DNA of 64,000 bases from Vibrio agarilyticus (GCF_012641465.1 NZ_JABAIK010000001.1:124001-188000), one strand, 5' to 3'. Counted from the stretch's first letter, positions 37,083 to 47,233 are shown. Notes: generated by a model from the sequence alone, not told the origin. Numbers and translations are program-made.

Positions 37083-37689
37083 TCGCGTCACCATCCAGTG
37101 GATTAAAAAGCCCCTCGAGCACGGTGCAAATCATCTCGATAAATGGGGCGTCAGTGCCAATCAAATCAGCGTGATGGGGTTTGTTATCGGCTGTTTCGCC
37201 CTACCTGCGCTTGCCTTTTCTCACTATGACTGGGCGCTGCTGTTCATTATTATCAATCGCATTGCTGACGGTCTGGATGGCGCAGTGGCTCGTATACAAG
37301 GGATAAGCGACGCCGGAGGCTTTCTCGACATCAGCCTCGATTTTTTGTTTTATTCACTGGTTCCGTTTGGTTTTGTGCTTGCGGCACCTGTGCACAACGC
37401 TGTCGCTGGTGCGTTCTTAATCTTTGCCTTTGTTGGCACAGGATCCAGCTTTTTAGCCTTCGCCATTATGGCGAGCAAGCGGGGTATCGATAATCCCGTT
37501 TACCGCCACAAATCGCTCTACTATATGAGTGGCCTCACCGAAGGCACTGAAACCATCGCCTGTTTTGTTGTATGCTGTCTTTTCCCTGCGCATTTCGCTG
37601 TTATCGCCTACGGATTTGGCGCAGCATGTTGGTTTACGACAATAACGCGTATCTATTCTGGGTTTGAGACCTTAAATCAATCGCAGTGA
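37075..37689 (+). CDS. ynjF: YnjF-type CDP-alcohol phosphatidyltransferase family protein
   Basis: A 204-residue membrane protein with several hydrophobic segments and the CDP-alcohol phosphatidyltransferase motif D-x2-DG-x2-AR-x8-G-x3-D-x3-D (DGLDGAVAR...GGFLDISLD, residues 63-87). All motif residues are present, so it should be catalytic. The alcohol acceptor is unknown. It overlaps ynjD by 8 bases and is convergent with, and overlaps by 13 bases, the methyltransferase gene downstream. Its presence in a transporter operon hints at a phospholipid-head-group link. Confidence 0.9.
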   Translation: MLDRVTIQWIKKPLEHGANHLDKWGVSANQISVMGFVIGCFALPALAFSHYDWALLFIIINRIADGLDGAVARIQGISDAGGFLDISLDFLFYSLVPFGFVLAAPVHNAVAGAFLIFAFVGTGSSFLAFAIMASKRGIDNPVYRHKSLYYMSGLTEGTETIACFVVCCLFPAHFAVIAYGFGAACWFTTITRIYSGFETLNQSQ

Positions 37690-38627
37690 GCCTCATTTTT
37701 AAACACGAGCGCTTTGAGGCTAGCTTGCTCATCAGCATCGGCAAATTCTGGTGGGTTGGCTAAGCGTTCAACAAATTGCAATTGCGGCGCTTCTGCTGCC
37801 ATGGAGTCAAGGAGAAAGTCACAGCTTACCGCTGGTGAGTTGACACAGGCTAGCACTTCACCATGCTTCGAGAGTAGGCTCGGCAATCGACGAATAATTT
37901 TTTGATAATCTTTGGTCAGCGCAAAACTGCCTTTTTGGAACGACGGCGGATCGATAATAATCAGATCATAAGGTCCCGATTTGCTGATTTTTCCCCAAGA
38001 TTTGAAAATATCATGACCGAGAAATTTCACCGCATTGAGATTGTCACCATTGAGCATATGGTTCTCGCGTCCCTTAGCCAATGAGCCTCGCGCCATATCA
38101 ACATTAACCACTTGATCGGCACCGCCTGCCATCGCGGCAACAGAAAACCCACAGGTATACGCAAACAAATTAAGCACATTTTTATGTTGCGCACGTTCAC
38201 GCACCCATTGACGCCCCAAACGCATATCAAGAAACAGCCCAATATTTTGATTGCGCCCAATATCAAGTTGATAACGCAGCCCCGCCTCTTCCACTACAGG
38301 CCGTGACTCCAACTCACCCCACAAAATCTGAGATGGCGCCCCTTCCGCATAACGGTGCTGAATTAAAATGCAGCGCCCTTTTTTGTTTTGCCATAATTCG
38401 CTTTGAGTTAACTCGGTTAAACCTTGGCTGAGTTCGCTTGAAAATTCAGCGTCGGGCTCTTTAAATAGATTCACCACTAATTGGCCCGCCAACCAATCAC
38501 AAGTTAACTGCTCAAGGCCTGGGTAGAGCTGCCCGCGACCATGAAACAGGCGGCGCATTTCATTAGGTGCGGACGCCAAAGCGCGCTCGAGATGAGAAAA
38601 AAACAGAGGAAGTTGCGAAGCTTGCAT
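37677..38627 (-). CDS. Class I SAM-dependent methyltransferase (RlmI/RlmK-like)
   Basis: A 316-residue protein with a class I methyltransferase core. The SAM motif is VLNLFAYTCGFSVAAMAGG, followed by VVNVDMARGSL, and the catalytic DLIIIDPPSFQKGSF resembles the rRNA m5C/m7G methyltransferases RlmI and RlmK. An N-terminal RNA-binding domain is not obvious. The ATG at 38627 has TGAG ahead; the frame also opens at ATG 38666, which lacks any ribosome site. The target is unknown. It overlaps ynjF's end. Confidence 0.8.
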   Translation of the reverse strand: MQASQLPLFFSHLERALASAPNEMRRLFHGRGQLYPGLEQLTCDWLAGQLVVNLFKEPDAEFSSELSQGLTELTQSELWQNKKGRCILIQHRYAEGAPSQILWGELESRPVVEEAGLRYQLDIGRNQNIGLFLDMRLGRQWVRERAQHKNVLNLFAYTCGFSVAAMAGGADQVVNVDMARGSLAKGRENHMLNGDNLNAVKFLGHDIFKSWGKISKSGPYDLIIIDPPSFQKGSFALTKDYQKIIRRLPSLLSKHGEVLACVNSPAVSCDFLLDSMAAEAPQLQFVERLANPPEFADADEQASLKALVFKNEAHCD

Positions 38628-38675
38628 AAGAGTACTCAAAACAAAAAAAGTGTGTTCAGCCGACATACGACCGTG

Positions 38676-39380
38676 TTAGTCCAAACGAGAAGAAAGCGTA
38701 GGCCAAGTCAGGCCCCAAGGCTGCTGCCACTGATCAATGGCGGCGCAAGCCGCAGCTGTGTGCCACAATGCGCCCATTATTTGCGACTGCCGCGGATCGC
38801 AAATAAACGAATAGTGCGCCCCCTGGTAATCAAATACCAAGGCGTAAGCATGCAAATAACCTCGGTCCGCGCTGTTATTTGCATTGTAAATCGGGTCGCC
38901 AAGAATCGGCGAACCGACCGATTTCAGCGCGACGCGAATTTGATGCGTTTTGCCTGTGTGCGGCTTACATAAAAAAAGTCGCTGTCCAGATTCTCCCGGT
39001 AACGAAAAAAACTGAGTCACGGCAGGGTTGGCTTTGGTGGCTATTAATTTCCATGCCGCGCGACGAGAGCGCTCCATATCCCCTATCACCCAACCTTGCT
39101 TTTTCTTGGGCTTTTTGCTGCCAATTGCCAAATAGAACTTGGCAATCGTTTTTTGTGCAAAAAGGCTCGATAACGCCGCCGCGGCGGATGACGAACGCGC
39201 CAAAATTAACAACCCTGATGTCATTTTATCTAAGCGGTGCACTAGATAGAGCGCAGCATCACCACTTTGCTTTGCCACTTCGGCCACCAGCATGGTGTCG
39301 CCATCGTCTTTATGAACCGAAACATTGGGATGCTTATTGATAATAATAAAATCGGGGTGAGTATAGAGAATATCGAACAT
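38676..39380 (-). CDS. RluA-family pseudouridine synthase
   Basis: A 234-residue RluA-type synthase lacking an S4 domain. The catalytic motif is LVHRLDKMTSGLLIL with the active Asp; later segments are KPHTGKTHQIRVAL and GDPIYNANNS. It resembles the TIGR01621 group of unknown RNA target. The ATG at 39380 is used because IIINKHPNVSVHKD then starts near residue 12; the frame continues 42 codons upstream through a repeat remnant, so that extension is doubtful. It lies just upstream of the methyltransferase on the same strand. Confidence 0.85.
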   Translation of the reverse strand: MFDILYTHPDFIIINKHPNVSVHKDDGDTMLVAEVAKQSGDAALYLVHRLDKMTSGLLILARSSSAAAALSSLFAQKTIAKFYLAIGSKKPKKKQGWVIGDMERSRRAAWKLIATKANPAVTQFFSLPGESGQRLFLCKPHTGKTHQIRVALKSVGSPILGDPIYNANNSADRGYLHAYALVFDYQGAHYSFICDPRQSQIMGALWHTAAACAAIDQWQQPWGLTWPTLSSRLD

Positions 39381-39433
39381 AATGAATGCAGAGCCGCGTT
39401 GGGAGAGAGAATAAGCGGCCGACAGTATATCTC

Positions 39434-39494
39434 TATACCCAAACAACGTGAAGATGCAGCTAGGCGACAAGCGAGCAAAGCCTTTGAGCATAGA
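39434..39494. repeat. ERIC-like repeat, left half
   Basis: TATACCCAAACAACGTGAAG continues through AGCGAGCAAAGCCTTTGAGCATAG then stops abruptly; the right half is missing. It lies in the leader of the pseudouridine synthase gene. Confidence 0.7.
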
Positions 39495-39544
39495 GGTTGG
39501 CTGCACTCATTGGTGCAGCCTTAACTTAAATAGAGCGAGGATGA

Positions 39545-41155
39545 TTAGCGAATCGAAAAACGGCCAACAAGCGTATCAAGTTCATTCACTTTGCTGTTCA
39601 AACTTCCTACTGCGGTAGCGCTATCGTGCGCCAACGTCAGTGAGGTACTTGAAATCTCGCTAATGGTGGTAATGTCACTGGCAATCTCTTTGGTGACGGC
39701 GGTTTGTTCTTCCGCTGCTGTCGCAATTGAATTCACTCGGCTTTGCACATCGTTGGTACTGTCGACAATTTGCGCAAGTGCCTGAACCGCGTCTTCACTT
39801 TGGTTTACCCCAATCTCAACCAAACGGGCATTTTCTTCTGTATAGCTGACCGCTTCTTGAGTTCCGGTTTGAATGGCTTGAATAATTTCTGCAACTTCCT
39901 TGGTTGCATTGGTCGTGCGCTCTGCCAGTGCGCGAACTTCATCAGCCACTACCGCAAAACCTCGGCCAAACTCACCTGCGCGCGCCGCTTCTATTGCAGC
40001 ATTCAATGCCAGTAAATTGGTTTGTTCCGCAATTTCTTCAATGACTCGAATGACACTGCCAATCTGTTCACCATGAGTACCTAGCTGGTTCATTTTTGAC
40101 GACATGTCGCGCATTTGCAGTGAAACTTGCTCAACGCTATGCACCATTTCTGTAATGATTTTCAGCCCCTGCTGCGCAGCCTCTTTTGAATGATGAGAAA
40201 CATCAAAAGCCGATGCCCCATGCTGCGCCACATCGGTAATCGTGTGCGTTAACTGTTCAGCGGCAGTGGCAATGAGCGTTGCCTTTTCTGCCTGCGCGCT
40301 TGCGCCTTTAACGATATCATCGCTGGTGCTCGCAATTTCTTGCGTGACCTGACCGACTTCGCCCGTGACACGCGAAATCGAACCAATAACGTCAAATAAC
40401 GCGCTCTGCATCTGATTAATTGAGCTTGCCAAACTCGCTAGCTCATCGTGAGAACGATCAACAATCGCGGAAGAGGTCAAATCGCCGCGCGCGACACTCT
40501 TAGCAACCGCTTCAAGCTTTGCCAAACGAGTCACAATCGAGCGCGACAGTGTCACGGCAATGAATATGGTGATCACCAACGCAATCAACAAAATTGTCGC
40601 CGCAGAGACCGATATCATATCAACCGTCGCGGTTAATGCTTGCATACCGGTTTGGGTATCTTCACGCTCTTCTTTTGCTATTTGCTCCAATAGACGTTCA
40701 TTTGGTAAAAGATGACTTGTGTAGAGGGCGGTGAGTTGCTCAATGCTCTGTTCAAGATTGGCACTCGATGATTGATTAAGTGACTGTTCAAATTGACGAG
40801 TAAAGGTTGCCATACCCTGCTCAATTTTTTCGACTTGAGCATAATCGCTTGAGCCCGGCTGTTCTAACGTTTTTAGTTCCGCGATAACACTCGCAACAAC
40901 CTGTTTTTGCGCATCATAATCACGAGCAGCCATGCTTGTGCCATAAATCACCGCAATGGCATCGCGATAAACCTTACCGATTTCACTGGTGAGCGTCAGA
41001 TAATTCACCACTTCAGGTATATCATCGAGCTGCATTTCAGTAGCTTCATCATGCGCTAAATCAACCTCATACCAAATTACCGCAACCATCATCAACATTA
41101 GCAAGATAACAGCTGCAAATCCTGCATAGAGTTTCTGCCCTACCGACAACTTCAT
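39545..41155 (-). CDS. Methyl-accepting chemotaxis protein
   Basis: A 536-residue chemoreceptor. The N-terminal membrane segment is about residues 10-30, a four-helix-type periplasmic sensor follows, a second membrane segment lies near 190-210, then a HAMP domain and the signalling domain. The hairpin tip is [19 protein letters not shown], which contacts CheW and CheA. The ATG at 41155 is chosen because AAGGAA lies ahead. The ligand is unknown. No other chemotaxis gene is near, as is common in Vibrio. Confidence 0.93.
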   Translation of the reverse strand: MKLSVGQKLYAGFAAVILLMLMMVAVIWYEVDLAHDEATEMQLDDIPEVVNYLTLTSEIGKVYRDAIAVIYGTSMAARDYDAQKQVVASVIAELKTLEQPGSSDYAQVEKIEQGMATFTRQFEQSLNQSSSANLEQSIEQLTALYTSHLLPNERLLEQIAKEEREDTQTGMQALTATVDMISVSAATILLIALVITIFIAVTLSRSIVTRLAKLEAVAKSVARGDLTSSAIVDRSHDELASLASSINQMQSALFDVIGSISRVTGEVGQVTQEIASTSDDIVKGASAQAEKATLIATAAEQLTHTITDVAQHGASAFDVSHHSKEAAQQGLKIITEMVHSVEQVSLQMRDMSSKMNQLGTHGEQIGSVIRVIEEIAEQTNLLALNAAIEAARAGEFGRGFAVVADEVRALAERTTNATKEVAEIIQAIQTGTQEAVSYTEENARLVEIGVNQSEDAVQALAQIVDSTNDVQSRVNSIATAAEEQTAVTKEIASDITTISEISSTSLTLAHDSATAVGSLNSKVNELDTLVGRFSIR

Positions 41156-41377
41156 CGCATTTTCCTTATGGCCAAATTGAACAAGATACATTCGGTATCA
41201 TTATCGGCAGCATAAAAAAATGCTTAACATGAAAAAAGCGCAGTGATCAAATTTAGCCAAATATCCTTACATTTATCAGTAATAATTCACTTTATTCTAG
41301 AAAAATCCGTGATTTATAAATAAAAGCGCCAAGATGAATATCAAGGCATACCCAAATACAGGTATACCCCAAAAATA

Positions 41378-41399
41378 AAGCCCACCAAACGGCGGGCTT
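41378..41399 (-). terminator. NSS transporter gene terminator
   Basis: The minus-strand RNA forms AAGCCCGCC / GGUGGGCUU with a G-U pair and loop GUUU, followed by U's. Confidence 0.8.
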
Positions 41400-41420
41400 C
41401 AAAACAGTCGTTCAAATCAG

Positions 41421-42764
41421 TTAGATCACTGTCACCAAAAATATCGCAGCAATGGCAATAGGGCAGACAATGCGAACATACCAAGGCCAAATTTTCCAAA
41501 AGAGGCTGGTGGCTAACTCAGGACACCCTTGTTGCAGTTCTTGCAATAGTTTATTTCGATTCCAAACCCAACCCACAATAATCGCAAATGCCAAACCAAT
41601 AAGAGGCTGCATATAAACGGTTGAGATTTCAGCGACTAAATCAAACAGCGAGCCAAAGTTAAGCGCAATAATCACGGATAAGATCAAAATAATGCCACCA
41701 ATGACAAAGGTTGCGGTGCCACGTTCCATCTTAAGCTCGTCTTGCGCGCACGCCACGGGCACTTCAAGCATCGAAATTGAAGAGGTTAGCGCTGCAATCA
41801 CCATCAAAATGAAAAAGCCAACCGCAAGCAGAATACCTGCGCTTCCCATGGTATCAAACATCGCTGGCAGCACAGTAAAGACCAAGTCACCCGAGCTGAT
41901 AAGCTCGCCTGCATCGTTAAAAATTTCCACACCATTATGCTTTGCAACAAACATCGCTGGCAGAATCATTAAGCCTGCAGCAAAAGCGACAGCAGTGTCA
42001 ATCGATGCAACTTGAGCCGCTGTTTTGGGAATATTAACGTCTTTTTTCAGGTAAGAGCCATACACCATCATAGTGCCGACACCAAGCGACAGCGAGAAGA
42101 AGGCTTGGCCCATCGCATTCACCACTAGGCTTGGCGACAGATGCGAAAAATCAGGCACAAGATACATCTTCAACCCGTCCATTGCGCCTGGCTGAGTAAA
42201 GATATACACGATCATAATGGCGAACAAGACGAAAAGAACCGGCATGAGTCGGGTTGACCATTTTTCAATACCATTGGCGACGCCTTTACGTACCACAAAG
42301 ATGGTCAAAAGAGAAAATGCCAACGTTAGTAATAAATTACGACCATTACTAAAGTTGATTAGCCACTCAGCTGCGGCGCTTAATCCAAACAGCTCCAGCA
42401 GCGGCGCAATCGCAAAACCCATTAACCAACCGGCCAGAATCGAATAAAAACTGAGGATCATCGAAGCGGCAATCATGGCTATCACGCCTAAAACAGGCGC
42501 GCCAAAACGGCTATTTGTCCACACAGATTTTAACGATGCAATCGGGTTTGATTGCCCGTAACGACCAATAGTAAGTTCTGCAACCAGCATTGGAAATGCG
42601 ATCAGAAATACCATTGCAAGGTAAACCACTAAAAAAGCACCACCACCGTTACTGGCAGTTTGAGTTGGGAAGCCCCATACGTTACCAAGGCCAACCGCCG
42701 AGCCGGCAGCCGCGAGAATAAAGCCAAATCGTGAGGAGAAATGGCCACGAGAATTACTTGCCAT
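41421..42764 (-). CDS. Sodium-dependent transporter (NSS family)
   Basis: A 447-residue inner-membrane symporter of the neurotransmitter:sodium family (SNF). The first segment carries the sodium-site sequence SAVGLGNVWGFP, and ALTSSISMLEVPVA lies near residue 308. About 11 segments are predicted. Bacterial members take up amino acids with sodium; the substrate here is unknown. It is divergent from clsA and ends at the terminator at 41378. Confidence 0.92.
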   Translation of the reverse strand: MASNSRGHFSSRFGFILAAAGSAVGLGNVWGFPTQTASNGGGAFLVVYLAMVFLIAFPMLVAELTIGRYGQSNPIASLKSVWTNSRFGAPVLGVIAMIAASMILSFYSILAGWLMGFAIAPLLELFGLSAAAEWLINFSNGRNLLLTLAFSLLTIFVVRKGVANGIEKWSTRLMPVLFVLFAIMIVYIFTQPGAMDGLKMYLVPDFSHLSPSLVVNAMGQAFFSLSLGVGTMMVYGSYLKKDVNIPKTAAQVASIDTAVAFAAGLMILPAMFVAKHNGVEIFNDAGELISSGDLVFTVLPAMFDTMGSAGILLAVGFFILMVIAALTSSISMLEVPVACAQDELKMERGTATFVIGGIILILSVIIALNFGSLFDLVAEISTVYMQPLIGLAFAIIVGWVWNRNKLLQELQQGCPELATSLFWKIWPWYVRIVCPIAIAAIFLVTVI

Positions 42765-43080
42765 ATAAAAGTACCGCTATTGTTGTTGGTTAATACAACG
42801 TCACTCAACCAAAGGTGTACAATAAAATTTACAGATCAAGTCTAAATGAGTAACGACTTACTAATGGCAAGTAAACCAGCTTTTATTTAGAATTGGAACG
42901 CCAAAGTTATATCTTTTACTGAATTAACGTCATTTTGTGATTCGTTTGGTGGTTTTTTGCACCAATGTCAACATAACCTGCGATAATCATTTCGTCCTGT
43001 CTTCAAGAAACTCGTTAATTTCTTTCCAGAGACCACAGTTCCAGCGTACTATCTAAAAACGACTTCGTTTTGAGCACGCT
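42765..43080. other. Divergent intergenic region NSS transporter-clsA
   Basis: This AT-rich gap must hold two divergent promoters. I see no repeats, small genes or clear operator. Confidence 0.5.
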
Positions 43081-44535
43081 ATGGAAAAGGTTTATCATTT
43101 CGTCACCCTCGCAGGTATCGGTTTTTATTGGCTTTTAGTCGCTGGTGTGACATTACGTGTGGTTCTAAAACGGCGCGCCGTGAGCGTCTCTCTGGCGTGG
43201 CTCATGGTGATCTACATTCTTCCCGTGCTCGGCATCGCTTGTTACTTTTTATTCGGCGAGCTCAATTTAGGCCGCAAACGTGCCGAAAGAGCCAAAATGA
43301 TGTTTGGCCCTTATGGCGACTGGTTTTCCCAACTGGATGAAAACCAAGCTCACGTGACCGATGGGATTGGCCGTCATATTTATCGTATTGACTCGCTTTG
43401 CAATAATCGACTGCGCTTACCCGCGCTAAGTGGTAACCAGCTCACTCTGCAGTCCACTCCCGAGCACATTCTACGCTCGATGATAAACGACATTGACCAA
43501 GCCAAAAGTCACATTCGCATGGTGTTTTACATTTGGCACCCTGGAGGCTTGGCAGATGACGTCGCTCAAGCGTTACTGCGCGCAGCCAACCGAGGCGTCG
43601 AAATTAAACTGCTGCTCGATTCAGCAGGTAGCCCGCGTTTTTTCCGCAGTCCGTGGTATTCCATGATGCTCAATGCAGGTATTGATGTAGTGCAAGCCTT
43701 GCAAGTCAATCCATACCGCATTTTCCTTCGCCGACTCGATTTGCGCCAGCACCGTAAAATTGCGGTGATTGATGACGAAATTGCTTATACCGGCTCAATG
43801 AATCTGGTCGATCCCGCCTATTTTAAACAAGGCAGTGGTGTTGGGCAGTGGGTGGATATTATGGTGCGGATCACAGGACCAACCGTAAACGTCCTTGCCG
43901 CCATTCATAGTTGGGATTGGGAAGTCGAAACAGGTCAACGCGATCTTCCGTTAAAGCCCTCGGTCCAACTGGATGAAACGGCGCCGCCGCATCCCATTCA
44001 GGTGGTCCCTTCCGGGCCTGGAATGCCCGATTACTTAATCTCTCAAGTATTAAGTATTGCGATTCATCAGGCCAACGAATCGGTTCGTATTACGACGCCC
44101 TATTTTGTTCCAAGTGCCGATTTATTAGAGACACTCAAGATGACCGCACAACGTGGCGTCAAAGTAGAGCTGGTGATTCCACACAAAAATGACTCATTGA
44201 TGGTGCAGTGGGCGTCACGGGCCTTTTATACTGAATTGATGCTTGCGGGTGTGGCCATTTACGAGTTCTACGGTGGGTTACTGCATACCAAATCCGTCGT
44301 TATTGATGAGCAGTTTTGCCTTGTAGGTACGGTTAACATGGATATGCGCAGTCTCTGGCTTAATTTTGAAGTCACTCTGGCGGTTGACGACGAAGCGTTT
44401 ACCCAAGAACTTTATCAAATGCAAAGCGATTATATGACGCAATCTCATAGAGTGGATCTCACTCAGTGGAGTCAACGAGGCCTATATTCACGATTCCTTG
44501 AGCGGGTGTTTTATCTGTTTAACCCACTGCTTTAG
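43081..44535 (+). CDS. clsA: Cardiolipin synthase A
   Basis: A 484-residue enzyme of phospholipase D type. Two N-terminal membrane segments (about residues 8-25 and 38-58) precede two PLD domains with the HKD-type motifs HRKIAVIDDEIAYTGSMN (near residue 223) and HTKSVVIDEQFCLVGTVN (near residue 401). It joins two phosphatidylglycerol molecules into cardiolipin at the inner membrane. Length fits ClsA rather than ClsB or ClsC. It is followed 71 bases later by metC on the same strand. Confidence 0.94.
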   Translation: MEKVYHFVTLAGIGFYWLLVAGVTLRVVLKRRAVSVSLAWLMVIYILPVLGIACYFLFGELNLGRKRAERAKMMFGPYGDWFSQLDENQAHVTDGIGRHIYRIDSLCNNRLRLPALSGNQLTLQSTPEHILRSMINDIDQAKSHIRMVFYIWHPGGLADDVAQALLRAANRGVEIKLLLDSAGSPRFFRSPWYSMMLNAGIDVVQALQVNPYRIFLRRLDLRQHRKIAVIDDEIAYTGSMNLVDPAYFKQGSGVGQWVDIMVRITGPTVNVLAAIHSWDWEVETGQRDLPLKPSVQLDETAPPHPIQVVPSGPGMPDYLISQVLSIAIHQANESVRITTPYFVPSADLLETLKMTAQRGVKVELVIPHKNDSLMVQWASRAFYTELMLAGVAIYEFYGGLLHTKSVVIDEQFCLVGTVNMDMRSLWLNFEVTLAVDDEAFTQELYQMQSDYMTQSHRVDLTQWSQRGLYSRFLERVFYLFNPLL

Positions 44536-44606
44536 AGCATAAGCTTGTTATCGTTTTGTTATCCAGATAAGCTCGTTATCTTAGCGAATCATCACAAGGA
44601 TCACCG

Positions 44607-45809
44607 ATGTCTCAACGTAAGCAAACCTCGCTTATCCATGCCGGACGCAGTAAGCAATGGACTCACGGCGTGGTTAATCCACCCGTTCAGCGCGCATCAA
44701 CCATCATTTTTGATACGGTTGCAGAAAAAAAACAAGCCACACTCAAACGCGGGCAACAAACACTGTTTTATGGCCGCCGTGGCACTCAGACCCACTTTGC
44801 TTTGCAAGATGCCATGGTTCAACTTGAAGGCGGTGCTGGCTGCGCGCTCTACCCTTGTGGTACCGCAGCAATCACGAATGCTTTACTCTCTTTTTTAGCC
44901 ACTGGTGATCATATTTTGATGGTCGACACTTGCTATGAGCCAACTCGCGCTTTTTGTGATGGTATTTTAGCGCGTATGGGGATCGCCACGACCTACTACG
45001 ATCCGATGATCGGTGAGGGTATCGCGGCACTGATTCAGCCAAATACCAAAATTCTATTTTTAGAATCACCGGGCTCAATCACAATGGAAGTGCAAGACGT
45101 TCCCACTCTTGCGACAATTGCACACCAGCACGATATCATTGTGATGCTTGATAATACTTGGAGTGCCGGTTTGCATTTTGACCCTTTTGCTCACGGCGTC
45201 GATATTTCTATTCAAGCGGCCACGAAATACATTGTCGGGCACTCGGACGTCATGCTAGGTACCGCAGTTGCCACTGAGGCGCTGTGGCCCACCCTGCGCG
45301 AACAAAGTTATCTTATGGGGCAGTGCGTTTCTGCCGATGACGCTTATCTCGCGCTGCGTGGTATTCGCACCCTTTCAATGCGCATGGCGCAACACGCCAA
45401 AGCCAGCTTGGAGATTGCCCAATGGCTTGAGGCTCGCTCAGAAGTTGCCGAAGTGCGACACCCCGAATTGCCCAGTTGCCCAGGACATGAATTTTTCAAA
45501 CGCGACTTTACTGGCGGAAATGGCCTATTCTCATTTGTTTTAAAGACCAGTGATGTTGCTGCAACGACCGCGCTTCTTGATGGCATGCAGCATTTTAGTA
45601 TGGGATTTTCGTGGGGCGGCTACGAGAGTCTAATTCTTGCCAATGAGCCGAGCAGCTTTAACAGCTTACGCCGTGTGAGTAACCCTGATTTCGATGGCAC
45701 TTTGATTCGCATTCACGTTGGACTTGAAGATCCACAAGATTTAATCGCCGATCTTGCGGCAGGATTTGAGCGATACAACAGCGTGATTATGGAGCAGCTG
45801 CACAAGTAA
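44607..45809 (+). CDS. metC: Cystathionine beta-lyase
   Basis: A 400-residue PLP enzyme of the trans-sulfuration family. The PLP-phosphate segment is YGRRGTQTHFALQDAM, and the PLP Lys is in QAATKYIVGHSDVMLG. It cleaves cystathionine to homocysteine, pyruvate and ammonia on the methionine pathway. The C-terminal GFSWGGYESL and RIHVGLEDPQDLIADL match MetC. AAGGA precedes the ATG. It ends at a strong terminator. MetJ control is expected from E. coli, but I do not see a clear met box here. Confidence 0.93.
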   Translation: MSQRKQTSLIHAGRSKQWTHGVVNPPVQRASTIIFDTVAEKKQATLKRGQQTLFYGRRGTQTHFALQDAMVQLEGGAGCALYPCGTAAITNALLSFLATGDHILMVDTCYEPTRAFCDGILARMGIATTYYDPMIGEGIAALIQPNTKILFLESPGSITMEVQDVPTLATIAHQHDIIVMLDNTWSAGLHFDPFAHGVDISIQAATKYIVGHSDVMLGTAVATEALWPTLREQSYLMGQCVSADDAYLALRGIRTLSMRMAQHAKASLEIAQWLEARSEVAEVRHPELPSCPGHEFFKRDFTGGNGLFSFVLKTSDVAATTALLDGMQHFSMGFSWGGYESLILANEPSSFNSLRRVSNPDFDGTLIRIHVGLEDPQDLIADLAAGFERYNSVIMEQLHK

Positions 45810-45854
45810 ACTTAATCTTGGGAGTCGGCAAGGATTTCTCAGCGAAACAGATCA

Positions 45855-45884
45855 AACGGGTGGTATCAATATCACCCGTTTTTT
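45855..45884 (+). terminator. metC terminator
   Basis: AACGGGTG / CACCCGTT stem around a 10-base loop, followed by TTTT. Confidence 0.88.
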
Positions 45885-45917
45885 GTAACCAAATAACGGC
45901 AGTGCATCAGGGAAACG

Positions 45918-46469
45918 TTAAACTCGGCGACAACAACAGTCAAGATCATGATCGTTCACCAATCCCGTGGCTTGCATAAAGGCATAGACAATGGTGCTGC
46001 CGATAAACTTAAAGCCACGTTTTTTTAGATCCTTTGCAATACGATCAGACAAAGGGGTTGTCGCAGGTACCGTCGTAGCCTCACTGCGCACTAAAGGAAC
46101 ATCATCCACATAAGCCCAGATAAACCGACTAAAGCTGCCAAACTCCTGCTGTATTTCGAGAAAGCAGCGTGCATTATTTACCGCCGCCGCAATTTTCCCG
46201 CGATGACGAATAATGCCAGGATCTTGTACCAACTGATCAATCTTGGCCTCATCGAACTGAGCCACCTTGTGCGGATCAAATTGAGCAAACGCATGACGGT
46301 AGCCCTCCCGACGGCGCAATATGGTGTACCAATTCAGGCCAGCTTGCGCAGACTCTAAAACAATAAACTCAAAAAAACGCTGATCGTCATAAACGGGCAC
46401 GCCCCACTCATCATCATGATAAGCAACATAATCAGGCTTGCTTTCATCGACCCACTGACAACGCGTCAT
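45918..46469 (-). CDS. tag: DNA-3-methyladenine glycosylase I
   Basis: A 183-residue Tag-type base-excision enzyme. Signature segments are RCQWVDESKPDYVAYHDDEWG, FEFIVLESAQAGLNWYTIL and VNDHDLDCC; the Cys and His residues form the zinc site. It removes 3-methyladenine from DNA. The ATG at 46469 is used because AAGGAA lies ahead; the longer frame runs into a repeat. The gene stands alone between metC and the repeat that precedes pspC. Confidence 0.92.
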   Translation of the reverse strand: MTRCQWVDESKPDYVAYHDDEWGVPVYDDQRFFEFIVLESAQAGLNWYTILRRREGYRHAFAQFDPHKVAQFDEAKIDQLVQDPGIIRHRGKIAAAVNNARCFLEIQQEFGSFSRFIWAYVDDVPLVRSEATTVPATTPLSDRIAKDLKKRGFKFIGSTIVYAFMQATGLVNDHDLDCCCRRV

Positions 46470-46495
46470 TCTACCGTTCCTTAATAATGATTTTG

Positions 46496-46563
46496 TATAC
46501 CCGAGTGACTTCAAGATTCTGGATTCAGAGTTGACTCACTGGGCTGAGAGCAAAGCCTCTAGG
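46496..46563. repeat. Second repeat family, truncated copy
   Basis: TATACCCGAGTGACTTCAAG starts it, and GACTCACTGGGCTGAGAGCAA resembles the middle of the 26318 element; it then breaks off. It lies between tag and pspC. Confidence 0.65.
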
Positions 46564-46570
46564 CGCCATT

Positions 46571-46960
46571 TTATAGCCGATTAAACTCACGGTCGACCTG
46601 AAAACGCTTCGAGGTGACATACGCTTCTAAATGCTGAACTTGTCCCTCGATACGTTCAAAATCTTGCTCAAGTGTGGCAATCAAGGCTTCGGTCGACTGC
46701 CCTTGCTGCCATGGCTTATTTTTCAATGTGTGGGTTTGCTTGTGCTGCGCGGTCGCACTTTGCTCTGTGGGCGCTGGCTCTAACATAAAGCTCAGCGCCA
46801 CGTAAGCTAGCAAGGTGATCAACGCGCCCCCAAGTAAGGTCAAAGAAATGCAGATGATGCGCACCAGCCACACTTCAATATTGAAGTAGTTCGCGATGCC
46901 CGCACACACGCCAGACAACATGCCACGCGAAGAGTCGCGATACAGTGTTCTATCACTCAT
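46571..46960 (-). CDS. pspC: Phage shock protein C
   Basis: A 129-residue inner-membrane protein. The PspC domain covers about residues 5-60 (LYRDSSRGMLSGVCAGIANYF, then one long hydrophobic segment), followed by a charged, coiled tail. PspC, with PspB, senses membrane damage and releases PspA from PspF. The ATG at 46960 overlaps the end of pspB by 8 bases; the frame opens 10 codons earlier but within pspB. It is last in pspABC. Confidence 0.93.
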   Translation of the reverse strand: MSDRTLYRDSSRGMLSGVCAGIANYFNIEVWLVRIICISLTLLGGALITLLAYVALSFMLEPAPTEQSATAQHKQTHTLKNKPWQQGQSTEALIATLEQDFERIEGQVQHLEAYVTSKRFQVDREFNRL

Positions 46961-47186
46961 AACGTCCTCTCCAATTCGGTGTCTCTGCATCTAAGATTCG
47001 CTCTAAACTATCCACTCGAGCTTGCAGCGCTTGCGCTTTGGCTGCCAGCGTATCGAGCCGCATGCGATCCTCGTTTGATAACCCGACATTGGATTTACGC
47101 TTGCTGCGGTAATGTAAAAACAACCATAACGGCGCAACGAAGATCAAAAAGACAATCAAAGGGCCGATGATTAAACCAGCAGACAT
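46953..47186 (-). CDS. pspB: Phage shock protein B
   Basis: A 77-residue protein with one N-terminal membrane segment (GLIIGPLIVFLIFVAPLWLFL) and a coiled-coil tail (DRMRLDTLAAKAQALQARVD). PspB works with PspC in sensing inner-membrane stress. It lies 47 bases after pspA and overlaps pspC by 8 bases. Confidence 0.95.
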   Translation of the reverse strand: MSAGLIIGPLIVFLIFVAPLWLFLHYRSKRKSNVGLSNEDRMRLDTLAAKAQALQARVDSLERILDAETPNWRGRYE

Positions 47187-47233
47187 AGCTTACTCCTTAT
47201 TTCACTAACGATAGCGTTTCACTAACCGTCGAA

